Positions 28,347-36,877 of a DNA stretch of 49,268 bases are shown here, piece by piece. The stretch covers positions 1-49,268 of the forward strand of contig CAZSEX010000012.1 of assembly GCA_964606065.1 (NCBI GenBank), in the 5' to 3' direction. How positions within the stretch are numbered: the stretch's first letter is position 1; each line of letters opens with the position of its first letter. The DNA comes from JAFGHJ01 sp964606065 (GTDB taxonomy: Bacteria; Hydrothermota; UBA3072). Below the pieces are notes generated by a model, which searched no databases, was not told the DNA's origin, and worked only from the letters and a program-made list of their open reading frames with translations. Position numbers and translations under genes: made by a program.

Positions 28347-29553
28347 TTTTTTTCAAAATGGTATTATCACAACATTGCATAAATTGTCGAGTTACTCTCT
28401 CGAGAAAATAGAAAACAGCCTCAGAGAAATTACAAAGGAAAGAAAATTCGCCCTGATTCTTCCTTCTCTTTATTCTGAGCTAAAGGGGAAAGCTCTTCCT
28501 GGAATAGTGGAACATCTTAAAGAAGCGGATTATATACACGAAGTCGTGATTTCTCTCGACAACGCAAGCAAAACAGAATTTCAACATGCGAAGGAGTTTT
28601 TCAAAAAAATACCCACAAAAACAACCGTAATCTGGAACGATTCCCCCCAGATAAAAAGCATATACAACCTTCTGAAGAAAAATGGTCTTGATCCCGGAAG
28701 AAAAGGTAAGGGAAGAGGCGTCTGGACAGCGATGGGATATATTCTATCCAAAGGTGAAGTTTACATGGTAACTCTGCACGATTGCGACATACGCACTTAT
28801 TCCAGGGATATTTTAGCCCGTCTTACCTATCCGATTCTTTCCAAACGCCTGAATTACGACTTTGCAAAAGGATATTACGCAAGATTCGCGGATGTTTTAC
28901 ACGGAAGAGCGGTTCGGCTCTTCTTCTCACCCTTGCTTAAAGCGCTTAAGAAAATTTTCGGAGACCGGGAATTTTTCGATTATCTCGAATCCTTTCGATA
29001 TCCCCTTTCCGGAGAAGTAGCAATGATAACCGAACTAACAAGAAGAGTTCGCTTTTCTTCCGATTGGGGACTGGAAATCGGCCTTTTAAGAGAAATCTAC
29101 ACCAATCTGGATTTATCGAGTATATGTCAGGTGGATTTAATAGACCGATACGACCATAAACACCAGGAATTCGACTCCGATAACATTACCTCGGGAATAA
29201 TGAGAATGGCGATAGATATAGCGCGCACATTTTTTAGAGTCCTCTCTCAGGATGGAATAGTTCTGTCACCGGAGCTGATACGAACTCTTAAAATAACGTA
29301 TTACGATTACGCCATGCAGTTCGTAGAAAAATACAAAAATCTCGCCTTACTAAACTGTCTGAAATACGATAGAAACAGAGAAATAGTAGCTATTGAAAAA
29401 TTCACATCTGTGTTCGACATAGCGGCAGAAGAATTTAGCAAATACCCCTTAGGGTCACATCTTATACCTACCTGGGGAAGGATAGACTCCGCGTTGCCTG
29501 AATTGTTTAATTCAAGAATACCTGATACAATCGATAAATTAAACGGGAGGTAG
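28339..29553 (+). CDS. Glucosyl-3-phosphoglycerate synthase-like glycosyltransferase (GT81 type)
   Basis: A 404-residue GT-A glycosyltransferase that probably transfers glucose from a nucleotide sugar to 3-phosphoglycerate. Key features are the N-terminal LILPSLYSE block, SLDNAS, GKGRGVWTAMGY, the metal-binding DCD in LHDCDIRTY (the DXD motif), and YPLSGEVAM near residue 220, corresponding to the PLAGE loop of GpgS proteins. A strong GGAGG site is placed 6 nt before its ATG, which overlaps the phosphatase by 8 bp. The linked phosphatase and further GTs support the solute pathway. A mannosyl donor instead of glucosyl is possible. Confidence 0.78.
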   Translation: MADFFQNGIITTLHKLSSYSLEKIENSLREITKERKFALILPSLYSELKGKALPGIVEHLKEADYIHEVVISLDNASKTEFQHAKEFFKKIPTKTTVIWNDSPQIKSIYNLLKKNGLDPGRKGKGRGVWTAMGYILSKGEVYMVTLHDCDIRTYSRDILARLTYPILSKRLNYDFAKGYYARFADVLHGRAVRLFFSPLLKALKKIFGDREFFDYLESFRYPLSGEVAMITELTRRVRFSSDWGLEIGLLREIYTNLDLSSICQVDLIDRYDHKHQEFDSDNITSGIMRMAIDIARTFFRVLSQDGIVLSPELIRTLKITYYDYAMQFVEKYKNLALLNCLKYDRNREIVAIEKFTSVFDIAAEEFSKYPLGSHLIPTWGRIDSALPELFNSRIPDTIDKLNGR

Positions 29554-29554
29554 A

Positions 29555-30784
29555 ATGAAATTGATAACTGCTATTCGAGACGATTTAAGAAGAAGAATCG
29601 AACAAATAAAATCGGTCGATATACTCGTGGGAGTTCCGGCTTATAATGTGGACGACACAATAGACTTTGTAATAAAAAAAATCGGCGAAGGTTTAGACGA
29701 ATACTGGAACGAATATAAAAGTCTAATACTTGTCATGGATGGGGGTTCCGTGGACGATACCAGAGAAATGGCGAGAGCGACACAACTGCCACCTTTTATC
29801 GAAAAAACAGTCAGCATTTACCGGGGTTTCCCCGGAAAAGGAACCGCTGTCAGGGCTATTCTCGAAGCTTCGGACTTTCTCAACGCCAAAGCCACTCTGA
29901 TGATAGATGCGGATCTACGCTCGATCGATCACAAATGGATGAAAAACCTCGTAAGTCCGATAATCGATGATAACTACGATTATATCGCGCCTTACTATAA
30001 AAGATATAAATACGATGCGACAATCACAAATAACATCGCTTATATGTTGATAAGAGCGATATGGGGTAAAAGAGTAAGACAGCCAATAGGAGGAGATTTC
30101 GCGTTTTCCTCTACTCTTGTAAATTCTCTTCTTCAGGACGGAAGATGGGATACAGACGTAGCACGATTCGGAATAGATACCTGGATTACCACCACTGCTG
30201 TCAAGAATGGATATAAATTGGGTCAAACCAGGCTGGGAGCCAAGCTACATGAAGCAAAAGACCCTTCCAAACATCTGGGTCCGATGTTTCTTCAGGTCGT
30301 TATTACCACCTTTGAATTAATGGCTGATTTCCAGAACTTATGGGAAAAAATAGAAGGCTCAGAACCCGTCGATATACTGGGAGAAGAAATCGGTTTAGAA
30401 CCCGAAGAATTCGATATAGACTTAAATTCACTAACAGAGTCTTTCCAATCAGGATGGATAAACTTCCATTCCTTATGGAACGATATCCTAAATCCAAACT
30501 CTTTCGCTCTTTTAAAAACAATAGTCAGAGAAAAAGATTATACCCTTTTGAATCACGAAAACTGGTCAAAAATCGTCTATGATTTCGCGGCAGTATTTCA
30601 CCACAGGAAAAGACACCACGCCAAATTAATAAACACATTTCTACCTTTATACAACCTCAGAATCGCTTCACTTTACCAGTCTTCGCTAACAATGAAAAAT
30701 GACGAATTCGAAAAACTTATAGAGAAAGCCGCTCTAACCTTTGAAAGGAACAAACCCTATCTGCTGAAAAGATGGAAAGAGTGA
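29555..30784 (+). CDS. GT-A glycosyltransferase, candidate mannosylglucosyl-3-phosphoglycerate synthase
   Basis: A 409-residue GT2-like enzyme. It shows VGVPAYNVDDTI at the start of the nucleotide-sugar fold, VMDGGSVDDT, GFPGKGTAVRA, the DXD motif in MIDADLRS (about residue 125) and GGDFAFS. A helical C-terminal half follows (residues 250-409). Its size and motif order parallel the preceding GT81-like enzyme, so the two may be distant paralogues. In Petrotoga a glucosyl-3-phosphoglycerate synthase plus a second mannosyltransferase and a phosphatase make mannosylglucosylglycerate. The gene order here suggests the same, but acceptor and donor are inferred. GGGAGG precedes the ATG. Confidence 0.72.
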   Translation: MKLITAIRDDLRRRIEQIKSVDILVGVPAYNVDDTIDFVIKKIGEGLDEYWNEYKSLILVMDGGSVDDTREMARATQLPPFIEKTVSIYRGFPGKGTAVRAILEASDFLNAKATLMIDADLRSIDHKWMKNLVSPIIDDNYDYIAPYYKRYKYDATITNNIAYMLIRAIWGKRVRQPIGGDFAFSSTLVNSLLQDGRWDTDVARFGIDTWITTTAVKNGYKLGQTRLGAKLHEAKDPSKHLGPMFLQVVITTFELMADFQNLWEKIEGSEPVDILGEEIGLEPEEFDIDLNSLTESFQSGWINFHSLWNDILNPNSFALLKTIVREKDYTLLNHENWSKIVYDFAAVFHHRKRHHAKLINTFLPLYNLRIASLYQSSLTMKNDEFEKLIEKAALTFERNKPYLLKRWKE

Positions 30785-31932
30785 TTTCCATCCTTCACTA
30801 TTCTGCTCTACCTGTAATAGGGGGAGTTGAATTTGCTGCTGATACACACGCTAAACTTTTAAGAAAAAACAATTTTAAAGTAAAAACGGTAGCCGGAGAT
30901 GGAGAACCCGACGTTTTCATCCCCGAGCTAAAATCCTCCTATTACGAGGAAATGCTCAAAAAGATTCTAAAAGGCAAAACTCCGAAGGATTTCGATTCCG
31001 AAGTAAAAAAGGTAAAAAAAAGAATCCTTGAAGGGATAAAAGATTCCGATACATTAATCGTTCATAACCTTTTCACCATGCATTTCAACCTGGTAGCGAC
31101 CGCCGCCTTAGTCGAAATATCAGAAAAAATCAGAACTATAGGCTGGGTACACGACCTTTCATATGCAGACCCTATATACGACTTACCTCCTCCCGGAAAC
31201 TCTCCTCTCAGATTAATATCGAATCCCGCTACGAACGTCGAATGGGTAGCGATAACAAATTATAGAAAAGAATTACTCTCTCGATTTTTCAAACTCGACA
31301 AAAAAGAAATAACCGTCGTTCATAATGGCATAGATCCTTATAAAATATTGCCGCCCGATATAAAAAAGGTAACACGGGAATTAAATATTTTTTCTTACTA
31401 TCCGGTGGCTATTTTTCCTTCCAGGTTAACTCGAAGAAAAAACTTTGAATTAGCGATAGATATAATGGCTGAATTAGAAGGAAATCCTTTGCTTTTGCTT
31501 TCTGCTCCTTCCGATCCGCACAATCCCGACTTTGCGTCATACAAAAAAGAACTGATCTCTAAAGCGAAAGAAAAAAACGTTTCCCTAATACTGTTTTCCG
31601 AACACTGCCCTATAAAAAACATCGAAACTTTTTATTTTCTCGGTGATTTTCTTCTTATAACCAGTAAAATGGAGGGATTCGGACTTCCGGCAATTGAAGC
31701 TTCACTATTCCGTTTACCGGCCGCGATCTCAGATATTCCCGCTTTAAAGGAGGTTGAAGAACAGTTTAAATCACCTATTTTCTTCAATTTAAATGAAAAA
31801 CCAAAAAAAATAGCAAAAAGAATCGCCACATTTCTAAAAAAATCGAAAATAATACAGGATAGAAAAATAACTATTAAAAATTACAGCTGGGACGCGATTT
31901 TCGAAAAAGAAATAAAACCATTACTTTTATAA
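30772..31932 (+). CDS. GT4-family glycosyltransferase
   Basis: A 386-residue GT-B retaining glycosyltransferase. The N-terminal Rossmann half begins with ISILHYSALPVIGGVE, the glycine-rich acceptor loop. The C-terminal half has TVVHNGID, FPSRLTRRKNFELAI and the donor-binding EX7E-type site in SKMEGFGLPAIEA (about residues 295-308). It overlaps the preceding GT by 13 bp and closes the operon. It could be the alternative mannosyltransferase that acts on free glucosylglycerate (the MggS-type route), or serve another glycan. ATG 30772 is taken; GTG 30781 in frame is an alternative. Confidence 0.78.
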   Translation: MERVISILHYSALPVIGGVEFAADTHAKLLRKNNFKVKTVAGDGEPDVFIPELKSSYYEEMLKKILKGKTPKDFDSEVKKVKKRILEGIKDSDTLIVHNLFTMHFNLVATAALVEISEKIRTIGWVHDLSYADPIYDLPPPGNSPLRLISNPATNVEWVAITNYRKELLSRFFKLDKKEITVVHNGIDPYKILPPDIKKVTRELNIFSYYPVAIFPSRLTRRKNFELAIDIMAELEGNPLLLLSAPSDPHNPDFASYKKELISKAKEKNVSLILFSEHCPIKNIETFYFLGDFLLITSKMEGFGLPAIEASLFRLPAAISDIPALKEVEEQFKSPIFFNLNEKPKKIAKRIATFLKKSKIIQDRKITIKNYSWDAIFEKEIKPLLL

Positions 31933-31959
31933 CCACACCCCTCCAATTTCAAAAAAATA

Positions 31960-32020
31960 AACCACCTGATTACGCAGGTTTACACAGGATTTTTCTGTTG
32001 TATCTTTGTGGTATTGGGTG
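31960..32020. repeat. Degenerate GATTACGCAG/CACAGGA repeat between convergent operons
   Basis: ACCACCTGATTACGCAGG, then TTTACACAGGATTTTTCTG and ATCTTTGTGG, form a degenerate member of the dispersed CACAGAG-type family. The ACCTG...CAGGT part can make a 5-bp stem, too weak to call a terminator. Confidence 0.45.
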
Positions 32021-32030
32021 AAAGATTTAT

Positions 32031-32609
32031 TTACCTGAGTTTTCTCAGAACTTTTTTAGAGACTTCTTTTAAAGGCTCGAAAACACCAATCCCTTCGATT
32101 GCTACACCTTCACAGGAAAAAACCCCCCGGGGATTAAGAGCATCCTCCAACTCGTTAAGAGAAACTATATTCGGCAAATCTCTCTTATTGTATTGAATAG
32201 CCATCGGTATTTCTTCGACTTTTTTATTATACTCGGCTAAATTATCCTCGAGGTTTTCTATGGAATCGATATTGTCTTCGAATCTTTCGATCTGTGAATC
32301 TGCAACGAATATAAGACCATCCACTCCTTTCAATATAAGTTTCCTTGAAGCGTTATAATAAATCTGCCCTGGAACTGTATATAGATGAAAATGAACGGAA
32401 AACCCTTTAACTGTTCCCAGATCCACAGGCAAAAAATCAAAGAATAGCGTTCTATCCAATTCGGTGTCCAGACTCATCAATTTTCCTCTATTCTCCGGAT
32501 TCACCTTTGAATATATATGTTTTATATTGGTTGTCTTTCCACCGAGTCCCGGACCGTAGTAAACTATCTTACAATTTATTTCCTTCGAGGAATAATTTAT
32601 TAGCGCCAT
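32031..32609 (-). CDS. mglA: MglA-type small GTPase
   Basis: A 192-residue Ras-like bacterial GTPase of the MglA family, which sets cell polarity or motility switching in other bacteria. The P-loop is YYGPGLGGKTTN, the switch II motif reads TVPGQ as in MglA rather than DTAGQ, and the base-specificity motif is NKRDLP. The length matches MglA. Its gene follows the roadblock gene, whose relatives (MglB) act as GTPase-activating partners, so the two proteins probably interact. It is the last gene of a minus-strand run downstream of porB. No motility or pilus genes are in the window. Confidence 0.9.
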   Translation of the reverse strand: MALINYSSKEINCKIVYYGPGLGGKTTNIKHIYSKVNPENRGKLMSLDTELDRTLFFDFLPVDLGTVKGFSVHFHLYTVPGQIYYNASRKLILKGVDGLIFVADSQIERFEDNIDSIENLEDNLAEYNKKVEEIPMAIQYNKRDLPNIVSLNELEDALNPRGVFSCEGVAIEGIGVFEPLKEVSKKVLRKLR

Positions 32610-32621
32610 TTTCTCTCCATA

Positions 32622-33110
32622 TCACTCAAAAAGACTATCCAGTTCCGTTTCGGCTTCACTGATAAAGTCATCATCAACCGCCCCTGAATACTCACTTTCC
32701 AGAGTCTTAAATATCTTTTCAAACAAATTTCCAAGTCTTTCAGCTGTTTTCTTAACCTTAATACGTACCAGACCAAGGGTCGTCTCTTTTGTAAATATGA
32801 CTGCGAGAATAACCTTATCCGCAATCAAAGAAACGTAAATGCTCTTTTTCTCACCCTGGTGGAACAAAGTTGAAAAATCATGCTCTCCTATTAAATCCGC
32901 AAGATTAGAAGTCGCAGCAAAATCAGCCGCTGAGAGAGTGGCAAAAGAAGGAATATCTATAGAAGAAACATTTCCCGCTGAAGTTATCAGTTGTCCGGCT
33001 TTATCTATAAGCAAAACCGAAAGAGCTTTGGTTTCCCTGCAGAGTTCTTCCAGAGTATCTTTGATAATTTGAAACTCCTTCTCGAAGGTCTCCGCTTTAT
33101 CATCGGGCAT
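32622..33110 (-). CDS. Roadblock/LC7 protein, MglB-like GAP partner
   Basis: A 162-residue roadblock/LC7 protein. The core (about residues 5-125) has ALSVLLIDKAGQLITSAGN, FATLSAADFAATSNLADLIGE and HQGEKKSIYVSLI. An acidic C-terminal tail follows (DDDFISEAETELDSLFE). Relatives act as MglB, a homodimer that stimulates MglA GTP hydrolysis. The gene starts immediately after the porB stop (TAA then ATG) and lies 12 bp before mglA, so it is co-expressed with both. The tail is longer than in minimal roadblock proteins and could be a docking element. Confidence 0.87.
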   Translation of the reverse strand: MPDDKAETFEKEFQIIKDTLEELCRETKALSVLLIDKAGQLITSAGNVSSIDIPSFATLSAADFAATSNLADLIGEHDFSTLFHQGEKKSIYVSLIADKVILAVIFTKETTLGLVRIKVKKTAERLGNLFEKIFKTLESEYSGAVDDDFISEAETELDSLFE

Positions 33111-34040
33111 TTAAATGCCAGCCTCCTCTAATTTCTTCAATTTCTCCCATCTTGCATCTATATTTTGCTGTATTTCTTCGATGATTTTTCTATTACCGTC
33201 TTTAAATAAATGCCTGAATCTACCCTGTAATTTCAACCATTCTTCCACGGGGATAGTTTTTTTAATATCTTTCGTTATTTTATGCACACCATTTTCAACC
33301 TCATACAATGGCCAGAATCTGGTTTTTACTGCCATATCGGCAATCTTGATAGTATCTTCTTGCTTATAATACCACCCGAGCTGACAGGGAGAAAAAACAA
33401 CTATAAACTTTGGACCTTTAATAGAAAGAGCCTTTTGAACTTTACTCATATAATCTCTCCAATCCGAAATAGATGCCTGTGCCACATAAGGAACATTATG
33501 GGCAACCATAATTTCCGTAAGGTCTTTTCGCCACTGAGTTTTTCCGGAAAGAACTTTTCCCGATGGAGAAGTGGTTGTACTGGCTCCGTGAGGGGTTGCG
33601 CTAGATCTCTGAATACCCGTATTCATATATGCCTGATTATCGTAACAGATATAAAGCATGTTATGCCCTCGTTCCATGGCTCCGGATAAAGCCTGCAAAC
33701 CGATATCATAAGTTCCTCCGTCCCCACCGAATGCAATTAAATTAATATCCTTTTTTACTTTTCCTTTCCTTTTTAAAGACCTATAAGCCGCTTCAACACC
33801 GCTTACGGTAGCAGCGACATTTTCAAAAAGAGAATGAATATAAGGCACTTTCCATGCCGTGAACGGAAATATAGTAGATACGACTTCCATACAACCGGTT
33901 GATAAACCTACAATCGTATCCTTTCCTGCAGCTAAAAGTGCCTGCCTTATGGCTATGGCTGGTCCGCAGCCCGCGCACCCGCGATGTCCGGAAACAAACA
34001 GATCTTCATGTTTTGATAGCTCTTTTAAATTTAATCCCAT
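33111..34040 (-). CDS. porB: Pyruvate:ferredoxin oxidoreductase-type beta subunit
   Basis: The thiamine-diphosphate-binding subunit of a 2-oxoacid:ferredoxin oxidoreductase, 309 residues. It has the CxxC of GCAGCGPA near the N-terminus, which helps hold the catalytic [4Fe-4S] cluster. The TPP motif is FGGDGGTYDIGLQALSGA, followed by YDNQAYMNTGIQRSSATP. All four subunits (G, D, A, B) are encoded in order, matching the archaeal-type heterotetramer. Pyruvate is the most likely substrate; 2-oxoisovalerate or another 2-oxoacid cannot be excluded. It is 8 bp downstream of porA. Confidence 0.93.
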   Translation of the reverse strand: MGLNLKELSKHEDLFVSGHRGCAGCGPAIAIRQALLAAGKDTIVGLSTGCMEVVSTIFPFTAWKVPYIHSLFENVAATVSGVEAAYRSLKRKGKVKKDINLIAFGGDGGTYDIGLQALSGAMERGHNMLYICYDNQAYMNTGIQRSSATPHGASTTTSPSGKVLSGKTQWRKDLTEIMVAHNVPYVAQASISDWRDYMSKVQKALSIKGPKFIVVFSPCQLGWYYKQEDTIKIADMAVKTRFWPLYEVENGVHKITKDIKKTIPVEEWLKLQGRFRHLFKDGNRKIIEEIQQNIDARWEKLKKLEEAGI

Positions 34041-34048
34041 AAAGCCTC

Positions 34049-35218
34049 CTACTCTCTTACTCCTAAATAATTATTACGCTGCAATTCCTTCCCTTTTTCC
34101 GCTTCCTTTAAATCATCAAAAACACTTTTTATATCCTTGGGACCTACATCTCTTCCACCCAATCCATACACATATCCGTATATATCCGGTTTTTTCATCT
34201 CATCAAAAAGGGAAGATCTAATTTCCGTAAAAAGAGGAGCCCCAAAACCACTCATTCCTTCCGCTCTATCCATAACAGCCACAAAACCCACATCTTTTAA
34301 AGCTTTATTAATATCAGCGGTAGGCCAGGGTCTAAACGTACAAATTTTAACAAGACCCACTTTTTCACCATCTTTTCTAAGACTATCAACAACTTCTTTA
34401 GCCGTTCCGGCGGTCGAACCCATTATAACAATAGCCCTCTTCGCGTCTTTCATTTTATATTCTTCTATCAGATTATATTTTCTTTTGAATTTACCGCCGA
34501 AATCCTTAAAAACTTTTTTTATAACTTTACCGGCTTCCCTCATAGCTTCAGCTTCCGATCTTTTGTGCTCGAAATAATAATCCTGCAAATCCAGAGGTCC
34601 GATAGTGATAGGCTTGTCTGTATCAAGAAGGTTATATGGTGTTTTATGCTTACCTATAAAACTCTGCACTTCTTTATCTTCCAGCATATCTATCCTCTGA
34701 AGAGAATGCGAGAGAATAAAAGCATCCGCTGATACCATGGCAGGCAAAAAAGCCTCTTCTGAAATTTTCATCGCCTGGATAACAAGATCATAAGCTTCCT
34801 GGGAATCTTCTGCGTAAAACTGCATCCAGCCCGTGTCTCTCTGGTCCATTGTATCAGAATGATCGCAGTGTATATTAATCGGAGCCGACAGAGTTCTGTT
34901 TATTCCACAAATAACCATGGGAAGCCGCAAGGCTGCAGTCACAAAAAGAACCTCATTCATAAGGGCAAGACCCTGTGACGCTGTGGCAGTCATAACTCTC
35001 GCGCCTGCTGCAGCTGCGCCTGTACACGCGCTTGCCGCTGAATGTTCCGATTCTACCGGAATAAATTCGGTATCAACCAAACCATCGGCAACAAATTGCG
35101 AAAATATCTGAACGATTTCTGTTGAAGGTGTTATCGGATAAGCGGCGACAACATCAGGATTTATCTGTCTCATCGCCTCTGCCATAGCTTCATTGGCAGT
35201 TTTAGCTGCAACTTTCAT
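34049..35218 (-). CDS. porA: Pyruvate:ferredoxin oxidoreductase-type alpha subunit
   Basis: A 389-residue alpha subunit that forms the pyrimidine-binding and 2-oxoacid pocket with PorB. Typical blocks are AAYPITPSTEIVQ, VESEHSAASACTGAAAAGARVMTATASQGL and HCDHSDTMDQRDTGWMQ, followed by the C-terminal domain with VKICTFRPWP and MDRAEGMSGFGAPLF. The length is normal for PorA. The ATG overlaps the porD stop by four bases. The HSD..D..D block is the form seen in pyruvate enzymes, supporting the pyruvate assignment. Confidence 0.93.
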   Translation of the reverse strand: MKVAAKTANEAMAEAMRQINPDVVAAYPITPSTEIVQIFSQFVADGLVDTEFIPVESEHSAASACTGAAAAGARVMTATASQGLALMNEVLFVTAALRLPMVICGINRTLSAPINIHCDHSDTMDQRDTGWMQFYAEDSQEAYDLVIQAMKISEEAFLPAMVSADAFILSHSLQRIDMLEDKEVQSFIGKHKTPYNLLDTDKPITIGPLDLQDYYFEHKRSEAEAMREAGKVIKKVFKDFGGKFKRKYNLIEEYKMKDAKRAIVIMGSTAGTAKEVVDSLRKDGEKVGLVKICTFRPWPTADINKALKDVGFVAVMDRAEGMSGFGAPLFTEIRSSLFDEMKKPDIYGYVYGLGGRDVGPKDIKSVFDDLKEAEKGKELQRNNYLGVRE

Positions 35219-35511
35219 TCTACCTCCTCATCAACCATTTCTATTGCATTAAGGGGGCACTGAGTGGCACAGATGCCGCAACCTTTACAATAATCCAGAT
35301 CAATACCTTTCAATTTTCCATCTTTAACGATAATCGCGGAATCGGGACAGTAAATCCAGCAAATCATGCAATCTGTACATTTGTCCATATCCACAACCGG
35401 TTTCTTGCCTTCTCTCCAATCACCGGTTTTGAACTTTAGACTGGAACCCGGTTCTACAACAATACCACCTATAGGAAGTTCCTTCCAGCCTTCTTTCTCT
35501 TTTTTCGCCAT
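35215..35511 (-). CDS. porD: Pyruvate:ferredoxin oxidoreductase-type delta (ferredoxin) subunit
   Basis: A 98-residue ferredoxin-like subunit with two [4Fe-4S] motifs, CTDCMICWIYCP and CKGCGICATQCP, that carry electrons from the TPP site to ferredoxin. The N-terminal arm (about residues 1-50) is that of PorD rather than a free ferredoxin. It overlaps porA by four bases and porG by one. Confidence 0.94.
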   Translation of the reverse strand: MAKKEKEGWKELPIGGIVVEPGSSLKFKTGDWREGKKPVVDMDKCTDCMICWIYCPDSAIIVKDGKLKGIDLDYCKGCGICATQCPLNAIEMVDEEVE

Positions 35512-36101
35512 CAGATTTCTTCCTTCGTTTGTTCATAGGCACTTTTTATCGCTTCCATATTTTTTCTAACAATTTCTTCAGGCTTTCCCCTGAACTTGAT
35601 TTTAAGTTTATTTTCTATACTTTTCAGCATTTTTTTGTAATCCAATATATCGGAAACCCTGGCCAGAGCCCCTAACATTGGAGTGTTGGGTTTGTTTAAA
35701 CCTATTTTATCCATTGCTATTTTCGAAGCATCGAGTGTATAAACTTTTATACAAGGATCGACAGATAACTTTTTCCTGATTTCCTCAGGAGAATCGGAGG
35801 TATTAATTATAAGAACCCCGCCTTTTTCCAACCCTTTAAGAATATCAACTGTCTCAAGCAAAGTCGGATCGAGAACCAGAACAACTTTTGGGTTCTCAAC
35901 TCCACTGTGCAATCTTATAGGCTTTTTACTTAAACGATTAAAAGCACTAACAGGAGCTCCTGTCCTCTCTGGACCGTACTCTGGAAAAGCCTGAATATAC
36001 ATACCGGTATCTATGGCAGCTTCTCCGAAAAGTAAGGCCGCCGTCTTAGCTCCCTGCCCTCCTCTTCCGTGCCATCTAATTTCAATTAAATCATTAACCA
36101 T
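35511..36101 (-). CDS. porG: Pyruvate:ferredoxin oxidoreductase-type gamma subunit
   Basis: A 196-residue gamma subunit. The N-terminus EIRWHGRGGQGAKTAA and FPEYGPERTGAPVSAF are characteristic, and later VLDPTLLE and NKPNTPMLGA also fit. It opens the por block, 18 bp after thiE, with GGGAG before its ATG. Its first-in-order placement follows the common porGDAB arrangement. Confidence 0.94.
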   Translation of the reverse strand: MVNDLIEIRWHGRGGQGAKTAALLFGEAAIDTGMYIQAFPEYGPERTGAPVSAFNRLSKKPIRLHSGVENPKVVLVLDPTLLETVDILKGLEKGGVLIINTSDSPEEIRKKLSVDPCIKVYTLDASKIAMDKIGLNKPNTPMLGALARVSDILDYKKMLKSIENKLKIKFRGKPEEIVRKNMEAIKSAYEQTKEEI

Positions 36102-36119
36102 TATTTACTCCCTTTTTAG

Positions 36120-36755
36120 TCAATCTATATCGTATTCCCTTAATGTCAAGGGATTTTTATACCTTTTTAGCGAAAAATTTACTTTTTTGACTTTCTCGAG
36201 CGTGTTTTTTTGAAATTCCCTGATCATCGCTACATTACGAACCCCGATTTTCACCAACTGATCTATATTTGCAATATTTATCCCTCCTATAGTTACCACC
36301 GGAATATTTACATTCTGCAATACTTTCCTAACAGTCGAAAGTCCAATCGGTAAATAATTTTCTTTTGTGGGTGTAGAAAAAACGGGACCTATTCCTATAT
36401 AATCCGCCCCGTCTTTTTCCGCTTTCCGCGCCTGTTCCAGAGAATGCGTGGAAACACCTATAATAAAGCCTTCCGGAGTTATCTTTCTCGCCCTGTTAAC
36501 AGGAATATCATCCTGACCGAGATGAACTCCATCCGCTTCGGAAATTAACGCGATATCAATAAAATCATTAACGATAAATAACGAATCGAATTTTTTTGTG
36601 ATTTTTCTTATTTTATCGGCAATTTCCAGCATATTACGCCGCGAGGACTTTTTATCTCTGTACTGGATAATCCGGGCGCCGCCCTTGCACGCTTCCCCGG
36701 CTATTTTTACATGTTCTTCACTGGTTATAACGTAAGCACCGAAAGGAATATTCAT
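36120..36755 (-). CDS. thiE: Thiamine phosphate synthase
   Basis: Joins the pyrimidine (HMP-PP) and thiazole phosphate halves to give thiamine phosphate. The TIM-barrel motifs are complete: IQYRDKKSSR, FIVNDFIDIALISEADGVHLGQDD, IGVSTHS, GADYIGIGPVFSTPTK and VTIGGI. It has 211 residues, a usual length. It lies 122 bp after thi4, with degenerate repeats in between, and 18 bp before porG. Since the por enzyme needs thiamine diphosphate, the arrangement suggests coordinated cofactor supply. The pyrimidine-branch genes (thiC, thiD) are not in the window. Confidence 0.95.
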   Translation of the reverse strand: MNIPFGAYVITSEEHVKIAGEACKGGARIIQYRDKKSSRRNMLEIADKIRKITKKFDSLFIVNDFIDIALISEADGVHLGQDDIPVNRARKITPEGFIIGVSTHSLEQARKAEKDGADYIGIGPVFSTPTKENYLPIGLSTVRKVLQNVNIPVVTIGGINIANIDQLVKIGVRNVAMIREFQKNTLEKVKKVNFSLKRYKNPLTLREYDID

Positions 36756-36772
36756 CCCTGACTCACTTATTT

Positions 36773-36874
36773 GTTAGGAAGTTAAGAAGTTAGGAGATTG
36801 GGAGATTAAAACAAAAAACATTTAGTGTGTTTCGTGGTTAAACAAATTTTTCTCTGTGTTCTCTGTGGTTTAAA
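36773..36874. repeat. Tandem GTTAAGAAGTTAGGA and CACAGAG-type repeats
   Basis: 36773-36808 holds three or four degenerate copies of a GTTAGGAAGTTAAGA unit. 36812-36874 holds TTTAGTGTGTTTCGTGGTT and TTCTCTGTGTTCTCTGTGG, copies of the dispersed family. They fill the gap between thi4 and thiE and may come from slippage or spread of a small non-autonomous element. Confidence 0.55.
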
Positions 36875-36877
36875 TCC

